Source of the DNA: Pseudomonadota bacterium | GTDB lineage: Bacteria > Bdellovibrionota > UBA2428 | Direction of reading: 5' to 3' | Assembly (NCBI GenBank): GCA_018001635.1 | Contig: JAGNHS010000025.1 | Coordinates: forward strand, 1 to 42,089 | DNA length: 42,089 nucleotides | Part shown: positions 17,115-25,136 of the stretch, one piece after another | How the letters are laid out: the number at the start of each line of letters is the position of its first letter | Position numbering within the stretch: the first letter of the stretch is position 1 | Translations under genes and position numbers: made by a program | Notes under the pieces: model-generated | Database searches by the model: none | What the model was told of the DNA's origin: nothing | The model's input: the letters and a program-made list of their open reading frames with translations, nothing else

Positions 17115-17903
17115 TTAGGCTGGGAAAATTTGATCTAACTCTTCTTGAAGAACTTTTAAAACCCAAAGAGGGGTGTCCAAACACATATCATGACCCGCAT
17201 CGGGATGACGATGAGCGATAACACCATATCGTAGAGCTAAAACTTCAGTGCATGAGGAATCTACAAATCGATCCTTCAGTCCAACAAATGCTGTTAGTTT
17301 AGGAAGTAGAAAACGAGGTGCTCTAAATCGAAGAGCGGCTAGCAATTGTGCCAAAGCCAATGCTCTCATTCGATTCTTAGGTAAAACGTGTTTGGACCAA
17401 GTTTGGGCCAAAGCCTCAGGATTATCCAATAAATTTGTTGTTAACTTAAGAATTTGCATTTCCTTTTTAAAAGCATTCTTCTCAAGAGCCACCTTAATTA
17501 TATTTGGAAGATTCCTTAACTTTAAGCGCTTCCAAACTGGAGATGTGTTGGCAGCACTTGTGTTCATAATTGTGATTTGCTTAAAATCTTCTGGATATCG
17601 AGAAGCCCAATCTAAAGCCACCATTGACCCCAAAGACAAAGTGAAGAGTATCCAGGAGTCATCGTCCTCTTTCTTTAACTTTAGCCATCGATTGCGAATA
17701 TCATCAGTAATGGCTTCAATCGTAAAAGGAGATGCCCTACGTCTCTCGGTTCCAATTCCTGGTAAATCCAGCAAATGCACCTCAACTTCGGGCAATACTT
17801 CTCTCCAATATTTAACAAAATCTCCCCAATGTTTTTGCTCACGCACGAGCCCACGAAGCAAAAGGGCCTTTATTTTAGGTTTTTTTAGTATTGTTTTAGC
17901 CAT
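17115..17903 (-). CDS. Alpha/beta hydrolase
   Basis: 262 residues with the alpha/beta hydrolase fold. The nucleophile elbow is TLSLGSM with Ser90 as probable nucleophile; its first Gly is replaced, as in several branches of the family. The acid is in KDRFVD and the catalytic His in AGHDMCL. No signal peptide, so cytoplasmic. Its ATG lies inside the preceding M14 carboxypeptidase gene (19-nt overlap), so translation is probably coupled and the two may act in one pathway, for instance peptide or muropeptide-derived amide breakdown; that link is inference. Confidence 0.88.
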   Translation of the reverse strand: MAKTILKKPKIKALLLRGLVREQKHWGDFVKYWREVLPEVEVHLLDLPGIGTERRRASPFTIEAITDDIRNRWLKLKKEDDDSWILFTLSLGSMVALDWASRYPEDFKQITIMNTSAANTSPVWKRLKLRNLPNIIKVALEKNAFKKEMQILKLTTNLLDNPEALAQTWSKHVLPKNRMRALALAQLLAALRFRAPRFLLPKLTAFVGLKDRFVDSSCTEVLALRYGVIAHRHPDAGHDMCLDTPLWVLKVLQEELDQIFPA

Positions 17904-18853
17904 GATTGGTAATTTTTGGTCGCTAAGTAAAATAAATCAATTAAATGTCGATGTCGTCGCATAGTTCTTCGGAATCTATGTTCTTTAATAGGATTAAACA
18001 GCCCCATTGACGAAAACATTTGAAGTGGATTTTTTCTAATCCAAATCCAAGATCCGATTTCTAAGGTCCAAGGTAAAAACACTTTATCCCCGTGACCAAA
18101 GCTATTGGTGAACTGATCGAAGATATAATCCCACAGATCACCATTGGTTGTATAATTCTTAGATTGAGCCTCTAAAACATAAATGTGATTAGGATGACTT
18201 TTATCAAGCAAATTTCTAAACTTCTCGACCAAATCCATTCTTGGGAATGCTTCTTCAGAGCGAGCAAAAGGATACCAAATCTGGTCTTTAAGTCCGAACC
18301 CTGAGTGAACATCTAAAGCCATGCTAAATCTTGATGGAAAAAGTTGCTCTTTTACAAAATCCACCAAAACTTGGGCTTCAACTTCCATTTGAGACGATTG
18401 CGGCCCTCGATACCATGGTAACCAACGCCCAATTCGATGACCACCCACTAAGAAGGAAACCTTTTTCTCGAATTCTCCAGGTGCATTTCTCATAAGGTCA
18501 ACACCATTGACGTTACTTCGCCAACCTTTAGACATTCCCACCGGATTAATTATTGGAATAGATACAATTCTACATTTAGAAAATTGTGCTGCTAAATCTT
18601 CATCCCATTTCAATTGTTCGAATAGAACATCAAGATAATTAATAATTAACTGCGAACCAATTCGTTCTAAACCATGAACTCCGCCAAAAAGTCCAAAGCA
18701 AGGAACACTTTTATCTTCAGATCCCATTTCCATAGAAATTATTGGAAACGATGAACCCTCAAACTCAATTTCACGTAAAACTTTAAAACGCGCAAACGAA
18801 GGTGCTCTATCAATGACCTTTTGTAGATTTATTAATTCAGGGAAGCTCTTCAT
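17885..18853 (-). CDS. M14-family zinc carboxypeptidase-like protein
   Basis: 322 residues, no signal peptide. The zinc site of M14 peptidases is intact: H60-x2-E63 in GGVHGLERIG and H183 in DVHSGFG. The catalytic Glu is probably E265 in LPWTLEIGSW. Substrate-binding residues are suggested by GWRSNVNGVDLMRN (R112, R122-N123 region). The length and motif spacing fit the short M14 branch that includes succinylglutamate-desuccinylase-like and DUF2817-type proteins, acting on small amides or peptides in the cytoplasm. It overlaps the alpha/beta hydrolase by 19 nt. The exact substrate is unknown. Confidence 0.88.
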   Translation of the reverse strand: MKSFPELINLQKVIDRAPSFARFKVLREIEFEGSSFPIISMEMGSEDKSVPCFGLFGGVHGLERIGSQLIINYLDVLFEQLKWDEDLAAQFSKCRIVSIPIINPVGMSKGWRSNVNGVDLMRNAPGEFEKKVSFLVGGHRIGRWLPWYRGPQSSQMEVEAQVLVDFVKEQLFPSRFSMALDVHSGFGLKDQIWYPFARSEEAFPRMDLVEKFRNLLDKSHPNHIYVLEAQSKNYTTNGDLWDYIFDQFTNSFGHGDKVFLPWTLEIGSWIWIRKNPLQMFSSMGLFNPIKEHRFRRTMRRHRHLIDLFYLATKNYQSWLKQY

Positions 18854-18961
18854 GTAATTCGCTCAATTTCTATTCTATCAGTATGAAGAGAAGTCTTTGA
18901 GCCAGCAATTAGGCTCTTAGTAGAATTGATACTGTCATTTTATCGACACTAAAAAAACAAA

Positions 18962-18988
18962 CCCCCGACTCTTTTTGAGAGTCGGGGG
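18962..18988 (-). terminator. Strong intrinsic terminator of the lysine-rich small gene
   Basis: A 10-bp perfect stem (CCCCCGACTC at 18962-18971, GAGTCGGGGG at 18979-18988) with a 7-nt loop. On the minus strand it is followed by TTTGTTTTTTT. It lies 55 nt after the stop codon of the 26-residue gene. Confidence 0.92.
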
Positions 18989-18993
18989 TAAAG

Positions 18994-19021
18994 TTCCGGA
19001 CCGATCGATCGGAGTCCGGAA
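18994..19021 (-). repeat. Palindromic 3'-UTR hairpin
   Basis: TTCCGGAC (18994-19001) pairs with GTCCGGAA (19014-19021) around CGATCGATCGGA, which is itself partly self-complementary. It lies between the stop codon of the lysine-rich gene and its terminator. A second small hairpin (GACC-TTAC-GGTC, about 19032-19043) abuts the stop codon, so the short 3' UTR is almost fully structured. It could stabilise the mRNA against 3' exonucleases or be a protein site. Confidence 0.6.
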
Positions 19022-19043
19022 TGCAACCTAAGACCTTACGGTC

Positions 19044-19124
19044 CTATTTTTTGCGACTTTTAGCTTTCTTCTTAGTCGCTTTTTTCTTAGTTGCTTTCTT
19101 TTTTGCTTTCTTCTTAGTTGCCAT
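19044..19124 (-). CDS. 26-residue lysine-rich histone H1-tail-like protein
   Basis: A 27-codon frame from the ATG at 19122-19124 to a TAG. The product is 26 residues: about 60 percent Lys, the rest Ala and Thr with one Ser and one Arg. It is built from repeated ATKKK or AKKK units and ends in AKSRKK. It has a perfect Shine-Dalgarno (AGGAGGG, 19133-19139) 8 nt upstream and a strong terminator downstream. The composition resembles the C-terminal tails of histone H1 and bacterial H1-like proteins, so nonspecific DNA or RNA binding and nucleoid compaction is the likely role. Such a short stand-alone tail would be missed by most gene callers. Confidence 0.82.
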   Translation of the reverse strand: MATKKKAKKKATKKKATKKKAKSRKK

Positions 19125-19150
19125 CTTTTTGGCCCTCCTATGGAAATTTT

Positions 19151-19172
19151 GAAGAGAAATTTTTTTCTCTTC
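19151..19172 (-). promoter_or_regulatory. 5'-UTR hairpin just upstream of the lysine-rich gene's Shine-Dalgarno
   Basis: A 9-bp perfect palindrome (GAAGAGAAA at 19151-19159, TTTCTCTTC at 19164-19172) with a 4-nt loop, 11 nt upstream of the AGGAGGG. It does not cover the Shine-Dalgarno, so a stabilising or protein-binding role is more likely than simple occlusion. Confidence 0.5.
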
Positions 19173-19317
19173 TTCTACTAACCTTACGTGTCATTCGCCT
19201 TGTGCGCAATAGCAAATTTAATTTTTCTCAATACTTGGTAGATTTTTGTCATTTTTTTGAAATGGGATGTCAAAATTCTTTGAGAAATCACTTTTGACGA
19301 CAATCTATAATAGAAAT

Positions 19318-20241
19318 ATGCGCAGAAAAATTAATCAAATCTTCTCAATCACATGTTTGTTCGTCACTCTGATCGCATGTCGTGTGAAAAATCCAATCAC
19401 AACAAGCAAAAGTGAAGAAGATAAAAAAATTGAAAGCGATGCCATCACTGCAAATGTCATCGTTAACTTCAAATTCATTCAACATCCCGTCTTTGACATG
19501 GAACTTAGAGACGCACTTTCGGGATTTGTTGGAAAATCTTTTGTGGCCACAAACGATTCTGATTACACAAGCGTTGCCAATCCTAGCATGGGATGTACTA
19601 GTTACAGCGATGCCACCACACCCATCACCTTGACCCGATTTCTAAATTTCGGCTCAGTTTTAATAACTCCTCAAGGACAAACAGCTCTGAATTTTAATCC
19701 TCAACAAGGCTCCAATGGTGATTATTATGTTTCTGATACTCTTTATCTTGGTCCCGGCACTCATTCATTTGAAACCCAAGGCATCAACGGAGTTCTCCAT
19801 TCCAGACAAAACTTCACTATTCCAAGTCCTGGATCCAATCTTCAACTTAAAAGCGGAAGCGAAATCTATCAAAACATCCCAAGCCCAAGTTATGACCCTA
19901 ATCAAATGATTACGATTCAAAAAAATTCTGGTTTTACTTTAAAATACTCCGGGGCCGATTCTGCCGGCTTCGTAAGACTTCTCTTAGCTGATTATCAAAC
20001 TGACCCCATCATTTGCATAGGTTCGAACACTGGAAGCATCACTGTTCCATCATCATATTTAACCAACATGGTGAATACAGATAATGCCATAATTTATATT
20101 GATTTCGTAAAAACCCAACTTATTAAGAATAGCGATACCATTGTTAAACAAACTTTCATTGAATCTTATATGCGACATCTTCACGGACAATACTTTATCG
20201 ACCAATCACAAGTGTCCTTTGGAATTCTTCGTCTTCAATAA
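19318..20241 (+). CDS. Lipoprotein of unknown function
   Basis: 307 residues from the ATG at 19318. A signal peptide ends in lipobox LIA-C21. The start is chosen over the ATG at 19267 because it gives a standard lipoprotein signal (MRRKINQIFSITCLFVTLIA) and because TATAAT (19306-19311) ends 6 nt before it. The mature protein is beta-rich, with stretches such as LNFGSVLITPQGQTALNF and FTLKYSGADSAGFVRLLL, and three further cysteines. No family recognised. It converges with hisS, 19 nt apart. Confidence 0.8.
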   Translation: MRRKINQIFSITCLFVTLIACRVKNPITTSKSEEDKKIESDAITANVIVNFKFIQHPVFDMELRDALSGFVGKSFVATNDSDYTSVANPSMGCTSYSDATTPITLTRFLNFGSVLITPQGQTALNFNPQQGSNGDYYVSDTLYLGPGTHSFETQGINGVLHSRQNFTIPSPGSNLQLKSGSEIYQNIPSPSYDPNQMITIQKNSGFTLKYSGADSAGFVRLLLADYQTDPIICIGSNTGSITVPSSYLTNMVNTDNAIIYIDFVKTQLIKNSDTIVKQTFIESYMRHLHGQYFIDQSQVSFGILRLQ

Positions 20242-20260
20242 TGAATCGCTAGAAAGATAT

Positions 20261-21556
20261 CTAGTTACAACGAGACTTAAACCACTGGAGCAATTGGTCG
20301 ATATCAACGGCATCTTGATTCCCGGTGGAAAGCTCTTTGACTAACACTTGATTAGATTTTTTCTCATTTTCGCCCCAAAGTATAATCCAGCGAACTCCCA
20401 AACGATCAGCTTGCTTCAGTTGATTTTTAAATGATCCAGACCCCAACGAAGTCATAACTGACAAATCGGAGTCTCTCAGAGAAACGGCAAGTTTAGACAC
20501 ATCATTATAGAGTTGATCATCGAGGCAAGAGATAAAAATTTGATTTTTCTGATTCAAATCAGGCCACAACTTATGCAAATCCAGAAAATCACTTAAAACC
20601 ACATCGCCCATACCTAAACCCACACCAGAAAGACTCTTATTTTTATGAAAAAGCCCCATTAAGTTGTCGTATCGGCCTCCACCAAAAAGTGCGCGATTGT
20701 TTTCCGGAGAAACATCAAAGGCCTCGAAAACCACCCCAGTATAATAATCCAGCCCTCGAACTATAGAGGGATCGAAATGATAAACATCAGGAGTTGAGGT
20801 TTTAGACAATCTTTCAAAAAGAACATTGAGATGTTCCGCAGCCGGACAAGGACATAATTTAGTGGCTTGCGACAAATCTGAGCTTATAAATGACTGAACT
20901 TTATCTATTTGGGCGGCTGTTAATTGGATTTTTTCTAAGTTTTGAATAAAAACTTCTGAACTCATCTTTTCTCTTCCATCTAATATTCTAGAAAGGGCAG
21001 GAATAATTTCAGAACTAAGAGAAAGTTGTTGAGTATAAAAGGCGTCCATTAGGGCGCGATGATTAATCCTAAAACGAACATATTTCTGAGCACCAAAACT
21101 TTTAAATAAAGACCCAGCAATTTCAAGAATTTCAGTCTCAGCCCAGGTGGCATCGCCCCCGAGTACATCCACATTGAGTTGCCAATGCTCTCTTAACCTT
21201 CCTTTTTGAGGTCGCTCGTATCTCCAAACATTAGGAAAACTAAACCATCTTACGGGTTTGGGAATTTCCTCCAATTTAGCCGCCACCATGCGAGCTAAAG
21301 TGGGAGTCATCTCAGGCCGAATCGCAACTTTTCTTTCGCCACGATCTAAAAAGGAATAAAGCTGTTGATCGACAAGCTCTTGACCCGATTTTGCCGCATA
21401 TAAGTCAAAAGACTCTAAAAGTGGACCATCGTATTCCTGATATCCAAAGCCCCTTAGGACTCGTGCACAAGTTTCATAAATCCATTGTCGACGGTTAAAA
21501 TCAGCGGGATAAAAATCCCGTGACCCTTTATAGGGTTGGCTAGAAAGAGACTGCAT
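20261..21556 (-). CDS. hisS: Histidyl-tRNA synthetase
   Basis: 431 residues, normal length for a class II HisRS. Motif 2 is seen in YERPQKGRLREHWQLNVD, the histidine-specific signature in RGLDYYTGVVFE, and the GGGRYDNL motif 3 region follows. The C-terminal anticodon-binding domain occupies about the last 95 residues. It charges tRNA-His in the cytoplasm. It is transcribed divergently from aspS, with 52 nt between start codons. No Shine-Dalgarno at a usable distance is visible; TTGCTC-17-TATTTT ends 8 nt before the ATG. Confidence 0.97.
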   Translation of the reverse strand: MQSLSSQPYKGSRDFYPADFNRRQWIYETCARVLRGFGYQEYDGPLLESFDLYAAKSGQELVDQQLYSFLDRGERKVAIRPEMTPTLARMVAAKLEEIPKPVRWFSFPNVWRYERPQKGRLREHWQLNVDVLGGDATWAETEILEIAGSLFKSFGAQKYVRFRINHRALMDAFYTQQLSLSSEIIPALSRILDGREKMSSEVFIQNLEKIQLTAAQIDKVQSFISSDLSQATKLCPCPAAEHLNVLFERLSKTSTPDVYHFDPSIVRGLDYYTGVVFEAFDVSPENNRALFGGGRYDNLMGLFHKNKSLSGVGLGMGDVVLSDFLDLHKLWPDLNQKNQIFISCLDDQLYNDVSKLAVSLRDSDLSVMTSLGSGSFKNQLKQADRLGVRWIILWGENEKKSNQVLVKELSTGNQDAVDIDQLLQWFKSRCN

Positions 21557-21564
21557 CCTTTATC

Positions 21565-21600
21565 AAAATAGTGACAAGGCGGCCAAAGAGCAAGTAGAAT
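21565..21600. promoter_or_regulatory. Overlapping divergent promoters of hisS and aspS
   Basis: Plus strand (aspS): GTGACA (21571-21576), 18-bp spacer, TAGAAT (21595-21600), 8 nt to the ATG. Minus strand (hisS): TTGCTC (plus 21588-21593), 17-bp spacer, TATTTT (plus 21565-21570), 8 nt to the ATG. The two promoters occupy the same 36 bp, so polymerase can bind only one at a time. Confidence 0.6.
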
Positions 21601-21608
21601 CCCGCAAC

Positions 21609-23420
21609 ATGTCCCGTTATCCATATCGTACACACTCATGTTCATCCCTCGACAAAACACTTGTCGGTAAAGAAGTCCGTCTTTGCGGCTGGGTTAATCG
21701 CCTAAGAGATCACGGAGGAGTCAGTTTTATTGATCTTCGTGACCGTTCTGGTCTTTGCCAGTTGGTCTTACCTCAAAACTTAGCGGAATCTGAAAAATTA
21801 CGAAGTGAATTTGTTATTCAAATTTCTGGAATCGTAAAAGCTCGACCAGATAATATGATTAACTCAAAAATTGCCAGTGGCGAAGTTGAAATAGAGGTCA
21901 CTGCACTTAATGTACTCGCAAAAGCTGAAGTCCCCCCCTTCTCTATTGATGAATCGAGTGACAACGCACATGAAAACACCCGATTAAAGTATCGCTATTT
22001 GGATTTAAGACGTCCTCAGCTACAAAAAATATTACAAACACGCCATAAGGCTCTTCAACTCACCCGCCAATTCTTTAGTGAGGAAGGTTTTTTAGAAGTT
22101 GAAACCCCTATTCTTTATAAAAGCACTCCAGAGGGTGCTCGAGATTACTTAGTACCCTCGAGAGTTTATCATGGAAGCTTTTTTGCACTTCCACAGTCAC
22201 CCCAAACTCTTAAACAACTTCTTATGATTGCCGGTTTCGAACGGTACTTTCAAATTGCTCGTTGTTTTCGTGATGAAGACTTAAGAGCCGACCGCCAACC
22301 TGAATTTACACAAATAGATTTAGAAGCAAGTTTTCTTTCTCAAGACGAATTCCTTTCAATTATGGAAAGATTTGTTCAAAAACTCTGGAAAGAAGTGCTC
22401 AACGTCAATCTTCAAATTCCATTTAAGAGAATGGATTACCAAGAAGCCATGTCAGTTTATGGTTCTGACAAACCCGACCTACGATACAAATTAAAACTTG
22501 AAGATCTTAGCGATAATTTCGCAAAATGTGATTTTAAAGTATTCTCAAGTGTTGTCGCTGCTGGCGGTAAAGTCATTGGGATTAAAGTCACTCAAAATGA
22601 ACTCAAAGAAGAAAATATTGCCCTACCGGAATGGTCTCGCAAAGACCTTGAGAACTTAAATCCAGTGGTCAGCCCCTTTGGACTCAAAGGTGTCGCCTGG
22701 ATTCGTATTAAAGATGGCCAGTGGAATTCTCCTATAGCCAAATTTTTTGATGCCACACTTCAAGGTGAATTAACAAAAAAATGGGGTCTTTCTGAAGGTG
22801 ATTATCTTCTCTTAGGTGCTGCTGAAGCACCAAGAATTTATCAAGCTATGGGAGCCCTTCGCCAACATCTTGCAAAAGACGTTGGTCTGGTAAAAGACGG
22901 AATCAGCGACAAATGGGTCTTCACTTGGATTACAGAATTTCCATTGTTTGAATACGACCCTCAAACTCAACAATTAGGTGCTGCTCATCACCCCTTCACA
23001 CGTCCCAACGATGAAGATCTTCCTAAACTTCTTAAAGGAGACATTGAGGAGCTTAAAAATGTTCGAGCACAGGCTTACGATTTAGCCCTCAATGGTTACG
23101 AGGTTGCTGGCGGTAGTCTAAGAATTTATGATTCTGAAGTTCAAAAAGCCATGTTTAGAGCTTTGAGACTTAGCGAAGAAGAAATTGTTCAAAAATTTGG
23201 ATTTTTTGTAGAAGCTCTTAAATATGGAACGCCTCCTCACGGTGGTATAGCCTTTGGCTTTGATCGACTTATTATGGTTCTAGCTGGAACCTCTAGCATT
23301 CGTGATGTTATTGCTTTTCCAAAAACGGCATCTTCTCTTTGCTTAATGAGTGAATGCCCGTCGCCGGTCAGTAGCGATCAGCTTGCCGATTTAAGATTGA
23401 ATATAATCAAAAACTCATAG
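21609..23420 (+). CDS. aspS: Aspartyl-tRNA synthetase (bacterial type)
   Basis: 603 residues, the size of bacterial AspRS with the GAD insertion. An N-terminal OB-fold anticodon-binding domain (VRLCGWVNRLRDHGGVSFID) is followed by class II motif 2 (FRDEDLRADRQPEFTQIDLE), the GAD domain at about residues 290-430, and motif 3 (HGGIAFGFDRLIM). It charges tRNA-Asp; whether it also charges tRNA-Asn cannot be settled by eye. It has no Shine-Dalgarno and a good promoter ending 8 nt before the ATG. The stop codon lies 3 nt before the long inverted-repeat element. Confidence 0.97.
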   Translation: MSRYPYRTHSCSSLDKTLVGKEVRLCGWVNRLRDHGGVSFIDLRDRSGLCQLVLPQNLAESEKLRSEFVIQISGIVKARPDNMINSKIASGEVEIEVTALNVLAKAEVPPFSIDESSDNAHENTRLKYRYLDLRRPQLQKILQTRHKALQLTRQFFSEEGFLEVETPILYKSTPEGARDYLVPSRVYHGSFFALPQSPQTLKQLLMIAGFERYFQIARCFRDEDLRADRQPEFTQIDLEASFLSQDEFLSIMERFVQKLWKEVLNVNLQIPFKRMDYQEAMSVYGSDKPDLRYKLKLEDLSDNFAKCDFKVFSSVVAAGGKVIGIKVTQNELKEENIALPEWSRKDLENLNPVVSPFGLKGVAWIRIKDGQWNSPIAKFFDATLQGELTKKWGLSEGDYLLLGAAEAPRIYQAMGALRQHLAKDVGLVKDGISDKWVFTWITEFPLFEYDPQTQQLGAAHHPFTRPNDEDLPKLLKGDIEELKNVRAQAYDLALNGYEVAGGSLRIYDSEVQKAMFRALRLSEEEIVQKFGFFVEALKYGTPPHGGIAFGFDRLIMVLAGTSSIRDVIAFPKTASSLCLMSECPSPVSSDQLADLRLNIIKNS

Positions 23421-23423
23421 CTA

Positions 23424-23751
23424 TAAACGAAAAGCTTTTTAATGGGTTTACTCTATATATAAAGTGTTAAGTCTTTTTATATATTTTTCTCCTAAGAGTT
23501 TCACCGCTCCATCGGCATGCATTAACAATTCTAGATTAGCTTTTCCTAATGACACTCGGGGTTCCCGAAGGTCGAGCCATTAGGCGAAGACCTGAGGAAG
23601 GGGGTGCCCTGCCGTGTCTTTAGGTAAAGCTAATCTAGAATTATTAACGCACGCTTACGGCCGCACCCCCAACAACTCTTAGGAGAAAAATATATAAAAA
23701 GATTTAAAACTTTATCTAAGACACAAAATCATGAGCAAGCTTTTCGTTTAT
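23424..23751. repeat. Long interrupted inverted repeat with branched apex
   Basis: This fills the whole space between the convergent aspS and 23748 genes. Outer arms ATAAACGAAAAGCTT (23424-23438) and 23737-23751 match perfectly over 15 bp. Inner arms 23472-23500 and 23674-23702 match perfectly over 29 bp (core TTCTCCTAAGAGTT). Arms 23522-23555 and 23614-23647 match at 31 of 34 positions (core AATTCTAGATTAGCTTT). Between the last two lies a weakly paired 21/26-nt bubble. The apex (23556-23613) can form three small hairpins: TCGGG-GTT-CCCGA, an AGGTC/GACCT stem enclosing GCC/GGC, and AGGG-GGTG-CCCT. The right end includes the stop codon of the 23748 gene. No flanking target-site duplication or ORF is evident. 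It could be a structured RNA, a foldback element or an unusual bidirectional terminator. Confidence 0.9.
23472..23702. ncRNA. Candidate structured RNA (6S-like layout), strand uncertain
   Basis: The core of the inverted repeat has a rod shape: 29-bp closing stem, asymmetric internal bubble, 34-bp stem, branched head. A closing stem, central bubble and long upper stem is the general layout of 6S RNA, and the length (about 230 nt) is near the range of that family. On the minus strand TTGCTC and an ATAAAG hexamer spaced 17 bp end just before the closing stem, a possible promoter. The branched apex and the near-perfect long upper stem are not typical of 6S, so this is only a hypothesis. Confidence 0.3.
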
Positions 23752-25136
23752 TTTTGCTTGAGTAGAAACACTATTCTTGAATGACCTTCTTTGTTTTTAC
23801 GGTCTGACTTTGCTTCAACCTTTGTAAATCCTTCAAGCTTTAGAGTCTTTAATTCATCAATAACTTTCCTCATTAACTCTTTCTTAATGGAAAAGTGAAA
23901 ATAACGGCCTCCACGATATTCCGCACCCAGATCTAATTCCCCGGCTTTTTCCGCCTGATTTATTTCAAGTACACTCAATATTTTCGGAACAATCACGTCT
24001 AGCTCCTCAGCGTAAGCACCCCATCTATAAAATATCCACTGATTATCCGATTCCGCCGCATTCTCTTCTTCAATTTCAGAGCGTGTTTTAATATCCATTT
24101 TTACAACTTCTTCAACTACGTTTTTATTGCTAACAATCTTAGCTGCTTGAGGAACTTCTACTTTGGGAGTCTCTACCGCAATAGTCTCATTCTTCTGAGA
24201 AAGCGCTATTTCTTCTGCTTTATAATTATTTAAAAATTTAGCCAGGGGTGGAATCTGAGGACTGTCTTGCTGCTCACTCACAAGCCAAGGAGGAGAAATT
24301 AAATCTCGCTCGAGAGCTAAATCAACCCAGGTTGCATCAAGCTTTTTAACGACTCCTTTCTTCGCTTCGTTTTCAGATTGAGCCCCTTGTTGCTGCTTTA
24401 TTAGAAATTTACCAACAAATGGAATCGTCGCTATAGAAAACACAAGCACAATAGAAAGCAGAACCTGAATCAGGCCCTTCCAATGTAATGAAAAATTCTG
24501 ATAAAACTCAAAACTTTTGAGCACTTTGTTTTTGCTGACCCTTTTTGTAAATGGATACTGATATTCAAATGTTTTAATATCTTGATAAATAAGTTGCGAT
24601 TTAATTCCCTCGGCAGCCCCCACTACGGCCTGGCAACGGTCACAAGATTTTAAATGATTTTTCAGTGTTAAAAGATTAAAATTTTCTTTGAAGGGAAGCT
24701 TCCAAGATCGGTCAAACAAATAATCCACCAAAAAAAGATCAGCCCGGCAGCAATCTTGAGTTAGTTTTTTTGAGCTCAACTCTACAGAAACCCTATCCTT
24801 CAAAGATTGGGTGACTAAAAACTTTATCTTGGAAGTGTATTCATGGGTTAATGAAGATAGCTTTTCAAGAGGCCAATTGAGTTTAAACAAAGCTAATAAA
24901 TAAATTTTTTCAGTAACAGCCCGTCTCTTTTGTCCTAATGTTTTCAGAAAAAGTGAAAACAAATAGCGGTCACACTCTACACTGCTTTTTAATTTTCCCT
25001 TTTTAACTTGATAGGAAACTCTATCCAATAATTCTACAAAATCTGAATCAGAAGAAAAAAATTCTTGCGAAATTAACCAAAAATCCTGAAGAGATTGCTT
25101 TTTCCAATCCTCAAAAACGTCTTCCCTGCTTCTCAT
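23748..25136 (-). CDS. Membrane protein with anti-sigma-like HxxxCxxC motif
   Basis: 462 residues. Residues 1-120 are helical and faintly recall sigma-factor region 4 (RAVTEKIYLLALFKLNWPLE). Residues 129-168 hold a Cys pair (C129-C130) and H161-x3-C165-x2-C168, the zinc-binding pattern of ZAS/zf-HC2 anti-sigma factors. One transmembrane segment lies at about 220-246 (LIQVLLSIVLVFSIATIPFV). The remaining 215 residues would be periplasmic, with a Glu/Lys/Val-rich linker and a C-terminal folded part. The layout suggests membrane signalling, with the N-terminus in the cytoplasm. Its ATG overlaps the stop of the PurQ-like gene (ATGA), so it is the last gene of that operon. The sigma-like reading of the N-terminus is weak. 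Confidence 0.7.
   Translation of the reverse strand: MRSREDVFEDWKKQSLQDFWLISQEFFSSDSDFVELLDRVSYQVKKGKLKSSVECDRYLFSLFLKTLGQKRRAVTEKIYLLALFKLNWPLEKLSSLTHEYTSKIKFLVTQSLKDRVSVELSSKKLTQDCCRADLFLVDYLFDRSWKLPFKENFNLLTLKNHLKSCDRCQAVVGAAEGIKSQLIYQDIKTFEYQYPFTKRVSKNKVLKSFEFYQNFSLHWKGLIQVLLSIVLVFSIATIPFVGKFLIKQQQGAQSENEAKKGVVKKLDATWVDLALERDLISPPWLVSEQQDSPQIPPLAKFLNNYKAEEIALSQKNETIAVETPKVEVPQAAKIVSNKNVVEEVVKMDIKTRSEIEEENAAESDNQWIFYRWGAYAEELDVIVPKILSVLEINQAEKAGELDLGAEYRGGRYFHFSIKKELMRKVIDELKTLKLEGFTKVEAKSDRKNKEGHSRIVFLLKQK

Noticed and set aside
17248..17964. A 238-codon plus-strand ORF antisense to the alpha/beta hydrolase
   Set aside because: Its product is Ser/Lys/Arg-rich without motifs and lies wholly opposite a gene with an intact catalytic triad; it is a shadow frame.
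23424..23751. c-di-GMP riboswitch-type abundant RNA, SRP RNA, RNase P RNA or tmRNA in the inverted-repeat element
   Set aside because: None of the conserved blocks of these RNAs could be found on either strand; only the general 6S-like layout remained worth noting.
23424..23751. CRISPR array or insertion sequence
   Set aside because: There are no direct repeats with spacers, no transposase and no target-site duplication.
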